Positions 20,973-29,862 of a stretch of DNA of 34,666 nt are shown piece by piece. Origin of the DNA: Bacilli bacterium (GTDB taxonomy: Bacteria > Bacillota_I > Bacilli_A > RF39 > UBA660). The position numbers were made by a program, and so were the translations under genes. The stretch covers positions 1 through 34,666 of the forward strand of contig JAAVZT010000034.1 in NCBI GenBank assembly GCA_022791775.1, given 5' to 3'. Numbering within the stretch: the first letter of the stretch is position 1; every line of letters starts with the position of its first letter. The notes beneath the pieces were generated by a model that was given only the letters and a program-made list of their open reading frames with translations, did no database searches and was not told where the DNA came from.

Positions 20973-22164
20973 AGTAGAGCTTTTATCTCCAGCAGGGGAT
21001 TTTGAAAAATTAAAGATTGCCTTATTATATGGTGCCGATGCTGTCTACTTTGGAGGTCAAGAGTTTAGTTTACGTGCCAATGCGAAAAATTTTTCCCTAG
21101 ACGAAATAAAAAAAGCAACAGAATATGCGCATCAAAGAAACAAAAGAGTTTACGTAACAGTAAATATTGTATTTCATGAAAGTGATTTAATTGGCTTAAA
21201 AGAATATCTTCAAAAATTAGATGAAATCGGAATTGATGCGATTATTGCAAGTGACATTGTGGTTTTAGAATTAGCCAAAGAAATAAAAGCAACCTACGAA
21301 CTGCATTTATCTACTCAAAGTAGTGTCTTAAATGAAGGTGCTGCTACCTTTTACAAAGAGTTAGGAGTGAAGCGAATTGTCTTAGCAAGAGAAGCCAGTA
21401 AAGAAGATATCAAACAGATAAAAGAAAGAACAAAACTCGATCTAGAATGTTTTATTCATGGTGCTATGTGCACTAGTTTCAGTGGAAAGTGCGTTTTATC
21501 AAACTATACTACCAATCGAGACGCAAACCGGGGAGGATGTGCTCAAATATGTCGCTGGCAATTTAATACCACATTAAGTGAAACTCCATTTTCCATGACA
21601 AGTAAAGATTTAAATATGATTCCCTATATTGAAGATATGATAGATATTGGAGTAAATTCTTTTAAAGTAGAAGGAAGAATGCGAGGAATTTATTATGTTG
21701 CAACTGTCATTCATACCTATCGACATTTAATCGATAAGATTGTAAGTCATACGTTGCAAAATAAAGATGTCAATTATGCGAAAGATATATTAAATCGCTG
21801 TGCCAATCGAGAATCAACCCCTCAATTCTATAACGGGCTTCCAACTGCCAACGAACAATATTTTTTAGGACGAGATGAAGTATCCAATCAAGATTTCTTA
21901 GGTCTTGTAAAGGGATATGATAAAGAAAATAAAATGGCCATAATCGAAGAGCGAAATATCTTTCGTTTACAAGATGAAATAGAATTTTTTGGCCCAAATT
22001 TGGAAACTTTTTCCATCTCTTTGAGTAAAATATATGACGAAGAGAATACCCCAATCGAAGTAGCAAATCATCCAGGCATGATAGTAAAAATACCAGTTCC
22101 TTATCCCGTAAGTGAATTTGATATGATGCGCTTAAAAGTGTTTGACAAAGATGATTATGTGTAG
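20965..22164 (+). CDS. trhP2: TrhP2, U32 family tRNA 5-hydroxyuridine synthase
   Basis: A peptidase-U32-family protein, now understood as a tRNA hydroxylase component rather than a protease. The 399 residues begin VELLSPAGDFEKLKIALLYGADAVYFGG. The family signature is ECFIHGAMCTSFSGKCVLSNY...GGCAQICRW, with four cysteines (GAMC, GKC, GGC, QIC) expected to bind an iron-sulfur cluster. FKVEGRMRGIYYVATVIHTYR follows, and then a C-terminal beta-barrel domain. The start is GTG 20965 with a strong AAAGGAGGAA, overlapping trhP1 by 8 bp. Prephenate dependence is known for the B. subtilis/E. coli enzymes; no prephenate genes are in view. Confidence 0.93.
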   Translation: MTKVELLSPAGDFEKLKIALLYGADAVYFGGQEFSLRANAKNFSLDEIKKATEYAHQRNKRVYVTVNIVFHESDLIGLKEYLQKLDEIGIDAIIASDIVVLELAKEIKATYELHLSTQSSVLNEGAATFYKELGVKRIVLAREASKEDIKQIKERTKLDLECFIHGAMCTSFSGKCVLSNYTTNRDANRGGCAQICRWQFNTTLSETPFSMTSKDLNMIPYIEDMIDIGVNSFKVEGRMRGIYYVATVIHTYRHLIDKIVSHTLQNKDVNYAKDILNRCANRESTPQFYNGLPTANEQYFLGRDEVSNQDFLGLVKGYDKENKMAIIEERNIFRLQDEIEFFGPNLETFSISLSKIYDEENTPIEVANHPGMIVKIPVPYPVSEFDMMRLKVFDKDDYV

Positions 22165-22170
22165 TATTCT
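22142..22170 (+). promoter_or_regulatory. greA promoter
   Basis: TTGACA (22142-22147), 17 bp, TATTCT (22165-22170). It lies within the last codons of trhP2, so greA need not depend on the operon. Confidence 0.6.
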
Positions 22171-22199
22171 TGATAAGTAAATTTTTAGGATGTGATAAA

Positions 22200-22664
22200 A
22201 TGAATGAAGAAAAAATAATGTTAACTGCTGAAGGTTACTTAGAATTAGAAACGGAATTGAACGAATTAAAAACCGTTACACGCCCTCAAATTATTAAAGA
22301 GTTAAAAGAAGCAAGAGCTCAAGGCGATTTGTCTGAAAATTCAGATTACGATGCAGCTAGAGATGCTCAAGCAAAATTAGAAGGACGTATTAAAGAATTA
22401 GAATATAAATTGGAACATTGTGTCATTGCAGAACAAACAGCAAAAGATATTGTAAATATAGGCTCAACTGTAACCCTAGTATATGATGATGGAGAAGAAG
22501 ATACCTATAAAATTGTCGGCTCTTTGGAAGCTGATCCTTTCGATAATAAAGTATCTAATGAATCTCCAATTGGGAAAGCAATTCTTGGCCGTAAAGTAGG
22601 AGAAGTAATTGAAGTAGAAAGTCCAAATGGATCTTATAAGGTAGAGATTAAAGCCCTAGCATAA
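22200..22664 (+). CDS. greA: Transcription elongation factor GreA
   Basis: Rescues backtracked RNA polymerase by stimulating transcript cleavage. The 154-residue product starts at ATG 22200 (AGGATGTGA upstream); an in-frame ATG at 22170 overlaps the promoter and has no ribosome-binding site. The N-terminal coiled coil spans ~5-75, with LTAEGYLELETELNEL, RPQIIKELKEARAQGDLSENSDYDAARDAQ and the acidic tip ENSDYD that reaches the polymerase active site. The C-terminal FKBP-like domain contains GSTVTLVYDDGEEDTYKIVGS and ISPIGKAIxG-like SPIGKAILGRKVGEVIEV. The length is normal for the family. In Bacillus greA follows yrrO and udk; udk is missing here. Confidence 0.97.
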   Translation: MNEEKIMLTAEGYLELETELNELKTVTRPQIIKELKEARAQGDLSENSDYDAARDAQAKLEGRIKELEYKLEHCVIAEQTAKDIVNIGSTVTLVYDDGEEDTYKIVGSLEADPFDNKVSNESPIGKAILGRKVGEVIEVESPNGSYKVEIKALA

Positions 22665-22666
22665 AT

Positions 22667-22700
22667 AGAAATTTAGAAATGCCCTCTAAGTTTCTTTTTT
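22667..22700 (+). terminator. Terminator after greA
   Basis: AGAAATTTAGA (22667-22677) pairs with TCTAAGTTTCT (22685-22695) through 11 bp with one G-U, followed by T to 22700. Confidence 0.75.
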
Positions 22701-22735
22701 AAAGAAAGAAATCCAAATAAAAATAGGATGAATGC

Positions 22736-22764
22736 TTGCATTGTTTGTGCGGGTTCGATATAAT
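22736..22764 (+). promoter_or_regulatory. tig promoter
   Basis: TTGCAT (22736-22741), 17 bp, TATAAT (22759-22764), 24 nt before the start codon. Confidence 0.8.
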
Positions 22765-22788
22765 AAACGTGATTGAAAGGAAGAATTT

Positions 22789-24039
22789 ATGAAAAACGTA
22801 CATGAAATAGAAATAACAATAGATGGAAAAGAATGGGAAACTAGTTTAGATAAAGCATTTAAAAAGAAAAATAAAGAAGTCAAAATAGATGGATTTCGAA
22901 AAGGAACTGCTTCCAAAGAAGTTTACTTAAAAAAATTTGGAATCGAATCTCTATATATGGACGCAATTGATATGACAATGGATCAAGCTTATCAAAAATG
23001 TTTAAAAGAGAATAAGCTAGTTCCCGTAATAGAGCCAAAAGTAGATGTGAAAACCATTGATGAGCAAAAAGTTATATTTCAATTTACAATTATTACGAAA
23101 CCAGAAGTAAAATTAGGAGAATATAAAAATTTAAATATTCCGAAAGAAAAAGCTCAGGTAAATAAAGAAGAGATTGCTACTGAAATAGAGAATCTTCGCA
23201 ACAAATTTGCTGAAATAACAGTCAAAAATGACGGAGAAGCCATCGCTATAAAAGATACCGCAATCATTAACTTTAAAGGTTATGTAGATGGAAAGGAATT
23301 AGAAGGAGGAAGTGGAGAAAACTTTCCACTTGAAATTGGATCAAATACCTTCATTCCAGGATTTGAAACAGGCCTAGTTGGCTTAAAAAAAGGTGATAAA
23401 AAAACATTGGATTTAAAATTTCCAGAAGGATATGCAAATGACCTAGGAAATAAAGATGTAAAATTTGATGTAGAAGTAATGGAAATTAAAACCCGTGTTC
23501 TTCCTGAAGTAAATAAAGACTTTTTTGAAGATCTTGGATATGACAAAGTAACTAATCAAGAAGAATTAGAACAAGAAGTAGAAAAAGTTTTAAAAGAGCA
23601 AAAAGAAAAAGAAATAGATGATCTTTATTTAGAAAAATGTTTAGAAAAAGCAGCAGATAATATGACAATAGAATTAAATGAAGAGATTATTTCAGATGAA
23701 GTACATCGCATGATTCATCAATTTGAAAGTCAATTACAAATGCAAGGTATTACTTTAGAACAATATAGCCAATTTACTGGATTAGACCATGAAAAATTAC
23801 ATGAACAAATGGCACCTGAAGCTACGAAAAGAGTAAAATATCGTTATCTATTAGAAGAAGTTGCTGAACAAGAAAAAATTGATTTTACAGAAAAAGAAGT
23901 GGAAGAAAAAAGCCAAGAAATGGCTGAAAATTATGGAATCAGTAAAGAAGAATTATTAGAAGCATATGGTTCATTAGAAGTTGTAAAATATGACATGAAA
24001 ATGCGCGAAGCAATGGAGATTATAAGAGCTAGTAAATAA
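22789..24039 (+). CDS. tig: Trigger factor, ribosome-associated chaperone and prolyl isomerase
   Basis: Binds nascent chains at the ribosome exit. The 416 residues comprise an N-terminal ribosome-binding domain (1-~115) with the signature DGFRKGTASKEVYLKKFG (usually GFRKGKxPK; here T-A-S replaces K-A-P); an FKBP domain (~135-235: DTAIINFKGYVDGKELEGG, FIPGFETGLVGLKKGDKKTLDLKFPEGY); and a helical C-terminal chaperone domain (~245-416) rich in Glu and Lys. The ATG is preceded by TTGAAAGGAAG. It has its own promoter and terminator. In Bacillus it is followed by clpX and lon genes; here clpX is absent and lon follows directly. Confidence 0.97.
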   Translation: MKNVHEIEITIDGKEWETSLDKAFKKKNKEVKIDGFRKGTASKEVYLKKFGIESLYMDAIDMTMDQAYQKCLKENKLVPVIEPKVDVKTIDEQKVIFQFTIITKPEVKLGEYKNLNIPKEKAQVNKEEIATEIENLRNKFAEITVKNDGEAIAIKDTAIINFKGYVDGKELEGGSGENFPLEIGSNTFIPGFETGLVGLKKGDKKTLDLKFPEGYANDLGNKDVKFDVEVMEIKTRVLPEVNKDFFEDLGYDKVTNQEELEQEVEKVLKEQKEKEIDDLYLEKCLEKAADNMTIELNEEIISDEVHRMIHQFESQLQMQGITLEQYSQFTGLDHEKLHEQMAPEATKRVKYRYLLEEVAEQEKIDFTEKEVEEKSQEMAENYGISKEELLEAYGSLEVVKYDMKMREAMEIIRASK

Positions 24040-24051
24040 CTAGCCTTTTTT
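24028..24051 (+). terminator. Terminator after tig
   Basis: GCTAGT (24028-24033), loop AAATA, ACTAGC (24039-24044), C, then T to 24051. The stem includes the last codons of tig. Confidence 0.75.
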
Positions 24052-24103
24052 CATAAATGTCAAAAATTACCACGAAAAAAACGTCAAGAAGTTGTAAAAA
24101 TAA

Positions 24104-24132
24104 TTTACTTTCAAAGCATTCCTCTTTATAAT
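24104..24132 (+). promoter_or_regulatory. lon promoter
   Basis: TTTACT (24104-24109), 17 bp, TATAAT (24127-24132). I saw no CIRCE inverted repeat and no tandem CtsR heptads around it. Confidence 0.65.
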
Positions 24133-24162
24133 AAAACACGACAAAGAAACGAGGAGTAAGAA

Positions 24163-26493
24163 GTGAACGAAATACTGCCAGTTATATTATTAAAAAAATT
24201 AATTCTGTTACCAAATCAAGAAGTCAAATTAGAATTAACCAATGATTTAACGCGAGAAGTAATTTTAGTAGCAAATGAAATATATAATCAAGAAGTTATT
24301 ATTGTTTGTCCGAAAAATGAATTAGAAGAAATACCAGATGTAGATGATTTACCGCTTATCGGAGTAGTAGGTAAAATTCAAAGTAAAATTGATTTACCGA
24401 ATGGGCATCTAAGAATAAAAATACTAGGACTACGACGCATTAAAATTGCCAAATATTTTAGTGAACCAACGGAAGAATTTTTAAAATGTCATTTTAAAGA
24501 AATAGTCTTGCCAAAAATATCCGAAGCAGAAAATTTAGCCTATCGTCGTAAATTAATCAATAATGTAAAAAAATATATAAAAGCAGTTCCAAATATTTCA
24601 AATAGTATATTAAATGCTCTTAATGAAGTGCACTCTTTAAGTATTTTAACCGATATGATTTCTTCGTTTTTACCGCTAACCTTAGAAAAAAAAATATCCT
24701 ATATGGAAGAAATTAGTCCCATAAAAAGAGCCGAGCAACTAATGAAAGATTTTGAACTCGAATTACAATCCATTAAAATTGATAAAATGATCGATCAAAC
24801 GCTTCGAGAAGAATTAGAAAAGAACCAACGTGAATATCTATTACGTGAAAAAATAAAAGAAATTGAACATGAATTAGGAGAAGAAGATTTAAAGAAGAAA
24901 GAAGTAGAAGGATATCTTGCCAAATTAGATTCCTTCATTATTTCAGAAAAAACCAAAGAAAAAATTGCGCATGAAATCAAAAAATATGATCTCACCCCAG
25001 AGATGAGTCCGGATTCATCCATAATCCGTAATTATTTAGACTGGATCTTATCTCTTCCTTGGAATAATCTTCGAAAAGAAAATGAAGATTTAGATAAAAT
25101 TCAAACAGAATTAAATCAAAGTCATTATGGATTAAATGAACTAAAAGAACGAATTATGGAATACGCTGCCATCCGAAAAAGAAATCCAAAATTACGCAGT
25201 CCCATTTTGTGCTTAGTAGGACCACCTGGAGTTGGAAAAACATCCATTGCCTTTTCGATTGCGAAAAGTTTAGAAAAAGATTTCTATAAAATTAGTGTTG
25301 GGGGATTAAATGATAGTACAGAATTAAATGGCCACCGTCGAACTTATATTGGAGCTTCACCAGGCAAAATCATTCAAGGACTAAAAAAATGTGGCAGTAA
25401 AAATCCTATTTTTTTAATAGATGAAATCGATAAAATGGTGAATGATTATAAAGGTGATCCAGCAAGTGTTTTGTTAGAGATATTAGATCCAGAACAAAAT
25501 AAATTATTTACTGACAATTACATCGAAGAACCCTTTGATTTATCGGAAGTATTTTTCATTTTAACTGCCAATAATAAATATAATATTCCCTTAGAGTTAA
25601 GAGATCGGTTAGAGATCATAGAATTATCTAGTTATACTTTATTTGAAAAATTAGATATTGCCAAGAAATATTTAATACCAAAAGTATTAAAAGAGCATGT
25701 CTTAAAAGAAAATGAAATTAAAATTTCGGATAGTGTATTAGAAAATATTATTTTAAATTATACCAAAGAAGCTGGAGTTCGTGATTTAGAACGAGTTTTG
25801 ACTGCATTAATTCGAAAAATTCTTACGGAAAGTATAAAAGAATCCAAAGAAATCAAAAAGACCATTACCAAAAAAGATGTAATCACTTATTTAGGTGAAA
25901 AAAAATATATTGAAGAAAATGTAGTGAAAAATATGGTACCTGGATTAGTATATGGACTAGCCTACACGCCGTTAGGGGGAGCTGTACTGCCAATTGAATC
26001 TTGTCTTTATGAGGGGAATGGAAAAGTAATCTACACGGGGTCACTTGGAAAAGTAATGCAAGAAAGTATTGATGTAGCTATTAGTTATATGAAATCTCAT
26101 CGTGATGATTTAAAATTAAATGACTATTATTTTAAAACGAAAGATATTCATATCCATGCTCTAGAAGGTGCCATTCCAAAAGACGGTCCCAGTGCTGGAG
26201 TAACAATTGTCACATCTCTAATCAGTTTAATTCGTAATTTAAAAGTACCATCCCACGTAGCTATGACGGGAGAAGTTTCCCTGCGAGGAGATATATTACC
26301 AATTGGAGGATTAAAAGAAAAACTCATTGGAGCTTACAATGAAAAAATAAAAACGGTTTTTATCCCTCAAAAAAACCATTCTGATTTAAAAGATATTCCT
26401 GAATTTTTAAAAGAGAATATAGAGATTCTAGAAGTAGGAAACTACAAAGAAATATATCAATATTTATTTGAAGAAGAAACGAAAAAAAGTTGA
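24163..26493 (+). CDS. lon: ATP-dependent Lon protease
   Basis: A cytoplasmic AAA+ serine protease for misfolded and regulatory proteins. The 776 residues (normal length) comprise the LON substrate-binding domain (~1-200), a coiled-coil linker (~205-270, LREELEKNQREYLLREKIKEIEHELGE), AAA+ with Walker A GPPGVGKT (353-360), Walker B IFLIDEIDKM and arginine finger region LRDRLEII, and the protease domain with catalytic Ser677 in KDGPSAGVTI and Lys720 in GGLKEKLIGA. The start is GTG 24163 with GAGGAG 7-8 nt upstream. It is monocistronic, and its terminator coincides with the ileS promoter. Confidence 0.98.
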   Translation: MNEILPVILLKKLILLPNQEVKLELTNDLTREVILVANEIYNQEVIIVCPKNELEEIPDVDDLPLIGVVGKIQSKIDLPNGHLRIKILGLRRIKIAKYFSEPTEEFLKCHFKEIVLPKISEAENLAYRRKLINNVKKYIKAVPNISNSILNALNEVHSLSILTDMISSFLPLTLEKKISYMEEISPIKRAEQLMKDFELELQSIKIDKMIDQTLREELEKNQREYLLREKIKEIEHELGEEDLKKKEVEGYLAKLDSFIISEKTKEKIAHEIKKYDLTPEMSPDSSIIRNYLDWILSLPWNNLRKENEDLDKIQTELNQSHYGLNELKERIMEYAAIRKRNPKLRSPILCLVGPPGVGKTSIAFSIAKSLEKDFYKISVGGLNDSTELNGHRRTYIGASPGKIIQGLKKCGSKNPIFLIDEIDKMVNDYKGDPASVLLEILDPEQNKLFTDNYIEEPFDLSEVFFILTANNKYNIPLELRDRLEIIELSSYTLFEKLDIAKKYLIPKVLKEHVLKENEIKISDSVLENIILNYTKEAGVRDLERVLTALIRKILTESIKESKEIKKTITKKDVITYLGEKKYIEENVVKNMVPGLVYGLAYTPLGGAVLPIESCLYEGNGKVIYTGSLGKVMQESIDVAISYMKSHRDDLKLNDYYFKTKDIHIHALEGAIPKDGPSAGVTIVTSLISLIRNLKVPSHVAMTGEVSLRGDILPIGGLKEKLIGAYNEKIKTVFIPQKNHSDLKDIPEFLKENIEILEVGNYKEIYQYLFEEETKKS

Positions 26494-26512
26494 CTTTTAA
26501 AAATGTCAATTT
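26487..26512 (+). terminator. Probable lon terminator, overlapping the ileS promoter
   Basis: AAAGTTGAC (26487-26495) can pair with GTCAATTTT (26504-26512) with one G-U; the 8-nt loop is TTTTAAAA-like. The stem covers the ileS -35 and spacer. The short T run makes it a modest terminator. Confidence 0.45.
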
Positions 26513-26518
26513 TATAAT
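26490..26518 (+). promoter_or_regulatory. ileS T-box operon promoter
   Basis: TTGACT (26490-26495), 17 bp, TATAAT (26513-26518). Transcription would start near 26525, at the 5' end of the T-box leader. Confidence 0.85.
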
Positions 26519-26524
26519 GAATAA

Positions 26525-26747
26525 TAGAAAAAGCAAAGAACAAGCCGGTTAATAAGATATTTTAAAAGAGAGTCTATGGTTGGTGAAAATAGGCAAAATT
26601 CTTTTTAACAAATCACTTGGGAGCTGCAAAGCTAAAAATAAGTAAGCTTTGATCGCAGAGTGCTGCGTTATCAAAAAGAGTTAAAAAAAGGTGGTACCAC
26701 GGGTTCTCTCGTCCTTTCGCCATCTTTTTTTATGGGAAAGGAAAATT
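26525..26747 (+). promoter_or_regulatory. T-box riboswitch (isoleucine specifier) controlling ileS
   Basis: The leader senses uncharged tRNA-Ile. In order it has Stem I with AGAGAGTC and GGTTGGTG (26578-26585); the specifier region AACAAATCACTTGGGAGCTG with codon ATC (Ile) at 26612-26614; hairpins AAAGCT/AGCTTT and GATCGCAG/CTGCGTTATC (26651-26672); and the T-box AAGGTGGTACCACGGG (26689-26703). The bulge TGGT (26692-26695) pairs with the ACCA end expected of tRNA-Ile. AGAG (26677-26680) with CTCT (26706-26709) can close the antiterminator. Downstream, GGTGGT (26690-26695) can pair with GCCATC (26719-26724) just before seven Ts, or TCCTTTC-G-CCAT (26712-26723) can pair with ATGGGAAAGGA (26732-26742), covering the ribosome-binding site. 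Gene order (ileS next) confirms the specifier. Confidence 0.95.
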
Positions 26748-29700
26748 ATGAAAAAGTTTAAATTATTAGAAAATAAGCCAATTGCTTCAGTTGAACAAGA
26801 CATCTTAAATTCATGGGGAAGTGTCAATACAATTTTAAATGAAACTATAAAGAATCGAAAAAATGCTCCATATTGGGTCTTCTATGATGGACCTGCTACA
26901 GCAAACGGACATCCTGGTTTACATCATATGTTAGCTAAATTCTTAAAAGATACTTTTTGTAAATATAAAACAATGCAAGGTTATCAAGTAATTCGAAAAA
27001 TTGGATGGGATACTCATGGACTTCCTGTTGAATTACAAGTGGAAAAAAAATTAGGATTTAATAGTAAAAATGATATTGAAAAATATGGAATTGAAGCATT
27101 CAATCAAAAATGTCGTGAGAGTGTTTTTGAAAATGAAAAAACATTTACAGATTTAACAAGTAAAATGGGCCAATTTATTGATTTAGAAGATCCCTATATA
27201 ACATATGATAATAACTATATCGAAACCGAATGGTGGATTTTAAAAAAGTTTTACGAAGAAGGGTATTTCTATTCAGGAAGTAAAATTTTACCATACTGTC
27301 CCCGTTGTGGAACTGGATTAGCTTCTCATGAAGTAGCCCAAGGATATAAAGAAGTAGGTGTCGATACCGTAATTGTACCGATGAAGAAAAAAGATAGTGA
27401 TACATACTTTCTAGTTTGGACGACAACCCCTTGGACACTCATTTCTAATGTTGCTCTTTGTGTAAATCCAAATGAGACTTATATTGAAGTTGAAAAACAA
27501 GGTCTTCAGTTCATTTTAGCGGAAAAATTAGCACACTCTATTTTAGGAGAAGAAGACTATCTAATAAAAAATAAATTTCAAGGCAAAGAATTAGAATTTC
27601 AAGAATATGAACAATTAATTCCATCATTAAGTGTCGATAGAAAAGCGTTTTACATTACTTGTGATGATTATGTAACTATGGATGCAGGAACTGGAATTGT
27701 CCATATTGCACCAGCTTTTGGAGAAGACGATGCTAAAGTGGGAAAAAAATATAACCTTCCATATTTAAATCCAGTAGGAGAAGATGGAAAATATCAAGAA
27801 GGACCTTGGAAGGGACAGCTAGTTTTTGATGCCGACTTAGAAATTATCAAGTATCTAAAAGCAAATGATAAATTATTTAAAAAACAAAAAATAACGCATA
27901 ACTATCCACACTGCTGGAGATGTAATACGCCTTTAATTTATTATTCCAAACCAAGTTATTATTTAGAAATTACGAAATTAAAAGATCAAATTATTGCTGC
28001 CAATCAATCAGTTCATTGGTATCCATCTTATGTTGGAGAAAAACGTTTTGGTAATTGGTTAGAAGATCTAAAAGACTGGGCAATTTCAAGAAATCGCTAT
28101 TGGGGGACACCACTTCCATTATGGATCTGCTCTTGTCATCACGAAGAGATGATCGGTAGTCGAAAAGAATTAATAGAAAAATCTATCACCCCGATTGATG
28201 AAAAAACAATCGAATTACATCGTCCTTATGTAGATGATATTAAATTAAAATGTCCAAAATGTGGTAAAGAAATGACACGAGTAAAAGATGTCATTGACTG
28301 TTGGTTTGACTCTGGATCCATGCCTTTTGCGCAATATCATTATCCATTTGAACATCAAGATTTATTTGAAACCCAATTTCCTGCCGATTTTATTTGTGAA
28401 GGAATTGACCAAACAAGAGGCTGGTTTTATACCTTATTAGTTATCTCAACCTTCCTAAAAGGATGTGCTCCTTACAAAAATGTACTCGTAAATGAGCTAG
28501 TTCAAGACGCCGAGGGAAAGAAAATGAGCAAAAGTAAGGGAAACATTGTTGAACCATTTAGCACCATGGCAGAATTTGGTGCAGACGTAACGCGCTTTTA
28601 TTTACCCTATGTTTCTCCCGTTTGGACTCCTTTGCGTTTTGATCTAAAAGGTTTAAAAGAAGTATATTCGAAATTTATGAATCCATTAAAAAATACTTAC
28701 AATTTCTTTGCCATGTACGCCAACACAGATGAAATTGAAATAGAATCTTGTCAAATTCCATATCAAGAACGAGAAGAAATTGATCGGTGGTTATTATCCA
28801 AATATAATCATTTAGTAAGCGAAGTAACGATACATTTTGAAGAATTTGATTTAAATAAAGTCGTAAGAGCTATCGCAAACTTTGTTTCCGAAGATTTATC
28901 GAATTGGTACATTCGTCGCAATCGAAAACGTTTTTGGGAATCTAAACTTACGAATTCGAAAAAATCAGTCTATAAAACAACCTATGAAGTATTAGTAGGG
29001 CTTTCAAAATTAATTGCTCCGATCACGCCGTTTGTCAGTGAAGAAATTTATCGAAATTTAACCCATGAAAAAAGCGTTCATTTAAGTGATTATCCAACGA
29101 TTCAAACAGAACATTTAGATGAATCATTAGAAGAACGAATGGATTTAGTGAGAAATTTAATTAGTATTGGTAGAAATATTCGAGAAGAAGTAAAAATAAA
29201 AGTAAGAGAGCCCCTTAGCGAATGTCTTTTAGATCAAAAATTAGAATCGTCATTAAAAGAATTAATTCCTTTAATTGAAGAAGAATTAAATGTAAAAAAA
29301 GTATCATTTATTCAAGACTTATCCCCATATATGAATTTTTTCATTAAACCAAATTTCAAAGAAGCTGGTAAAATAATGGGATCAAAAATGAAAGAATTTC
29401 AAACTGCTTTAGAAAATTTGACAGACCAAGAAAAAACAGCATTTCAAAAAGGGAAAAATATAATCATGAACTTGCAGTCAGAAGAATACGAAATTACTCC
29501 GAATTTAGTAGATATACGCATTACAGCGAAAGACGGCTTTGATGTTGCCATGGAGAATAATCTTTTTGTGATTTTAAATACAGAGCAAACGGAAGAATTA
29601 ATATTAGAAGGATTAGCTCGAGAATTTGTATCAAAAGTTCAAAACATTCGAAAAAATAACAATTTAGAAGTAACCGATCGAATTCAAATAAACTATTATG

Positions 29701-29861
29701 GTACTGAAAAAATAAAAAAAGCCGTTACAACTTTTCTAGATTATATTAAAGAAGAAACATTAGCAGAAAAAATCATCGAAGAAAAAGGAAAAGAATCTTA
29801 TGAACTTAATGGAGAAATGACGGAATTGGATATTATCAAAATTACTGAAAAGGAAAGATAA
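26748..29861 (+). CDS. ileS: Isoleucyl-tRNA synthetase, type 2, with GXHH signature
   Basis: Charges tRNA-Ile. The start is ATG 26748 after GGGAAAGGA; an upstream in-frame start at 26691 lies inside the T-box and is rejected. The 1037 residues are longer than the type 1 enzyme of B. subtilis (~920) and match the eukaryote-like type 2. Motifs: FYDGPATANGHPGLHHMLAKFLKD (45-68), where the usual HIGH reads Gly57-Leu-His-His60; GWDTHGLPVELQVEKKLG; CPRCGTGLASHE; VWTTTPWTL and the editing-domain stretch AGTGIVHIAPAFGEDD; the WCFDSGS-like CWFDSGSMPFAQYHYP; and KMSKS at 592-596 followed by KGN. The C-terminal anticodon-binding region ends normally. Gene dut follows after 1 nt. Confidence 0.97.
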   Translation: MKKFKLLENKPIASVEQDILNSWGSVNTILNETIKNRKNAPYWVFYDGPATANGHPGLHHMLAKFLKDTFCKYKTMQGYQVIRKIGWDTHGLPVELQVEKKLGFNSKNDIEKYGIEAFNQKCRESVFENEKTFTDLTSKMGQFIDLEDPYITYDNNYIETEWWILKKFYEEGYFYSGSKILPYCPRCGTGLASHEVAQGYKEVGVDTVIVPMKKKDSDTYFLVWTTTPWTLISNVALCVNPNETYIEVEKQGLQFILAEKLAHSILGEEDYLIKNKFQGKELEFQEYEQLIPSLSVDRKAFYITCDDYVTMDAGTGIVHIAPAFGEDDAKVGKKYNLPYLNPVGEDGKYQEGPWKGQLVFDADLEIIKYLKANDKLFKKQKITHNYPHCWRCNTPLIYYSKPSYYLEITKLKDQIIAANQSVHWYPSYVGEKRFGNWLEDLKDWAISRNRYWGTPLPLWICSCHHEEMIGSRKELIEKSITPIDEKTIELHRPYVDDIKLKCPKCGKEMTRVKDVIDCWFDSGSMPFAQYHYPFEHQDLFETQFPADFICEGIDQTRGWFYTLLVISTFLKGCAPYKNVLVNELVQDAEGKKMSKSKGNIVEPFSTMAEFGADVTRFYLPYVSPVWTPLRFDLKGLKEVYSKFMNPLKNTYNFFAMYANTDEIEIESCQIPYQEREEIDRWLLSKYNHLVSEVTIHFEEFDLNKVVRAIANFVSEDLSNWYIRRNRKRFWESKLTNSKKSVYKTTYEVLVGLSKLIAPITPFVSEEIYRNLTHEKSVHLSDYPTIQTEHLDESLEERMDLVRNLISIGRNIREEVKIKVREPLSECLLDQKLESSLKELIPLIEEELNVKKVSFIQDLSPYMNFFIKPNFKEAGKIMGSKMKEFQTALENLTDQEKTAFQKGKNIIMNLQSEEYEITPNLVDIRITAKDGFDVAMENNLFVILNTEQTEELILEGLAREFVSKVQNIRKNNNLEVTDRIQINYYGTEKIKKAVTTFLDYIKEETLAEKIIEEKGKESYELNGEMTELDIIKITEKER

Positions 29862-29862
29862 A

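Noticed and set aside
24040-24160. Heat-shock operator (CIRCE or CtsR box) upstream of lon
   Set aside because: I looked for TTAGCACTC-N9-GAGTGCTAA and tandem GGTCAAA heptads and found only isolated GTCAA-like words.
26691-26747. Upstream in-frame extension of ileS
   Set aside because: It starts inside the T-box core sequence; ATG 26748 has the ribosome-binding site and matches the family N-terminus.
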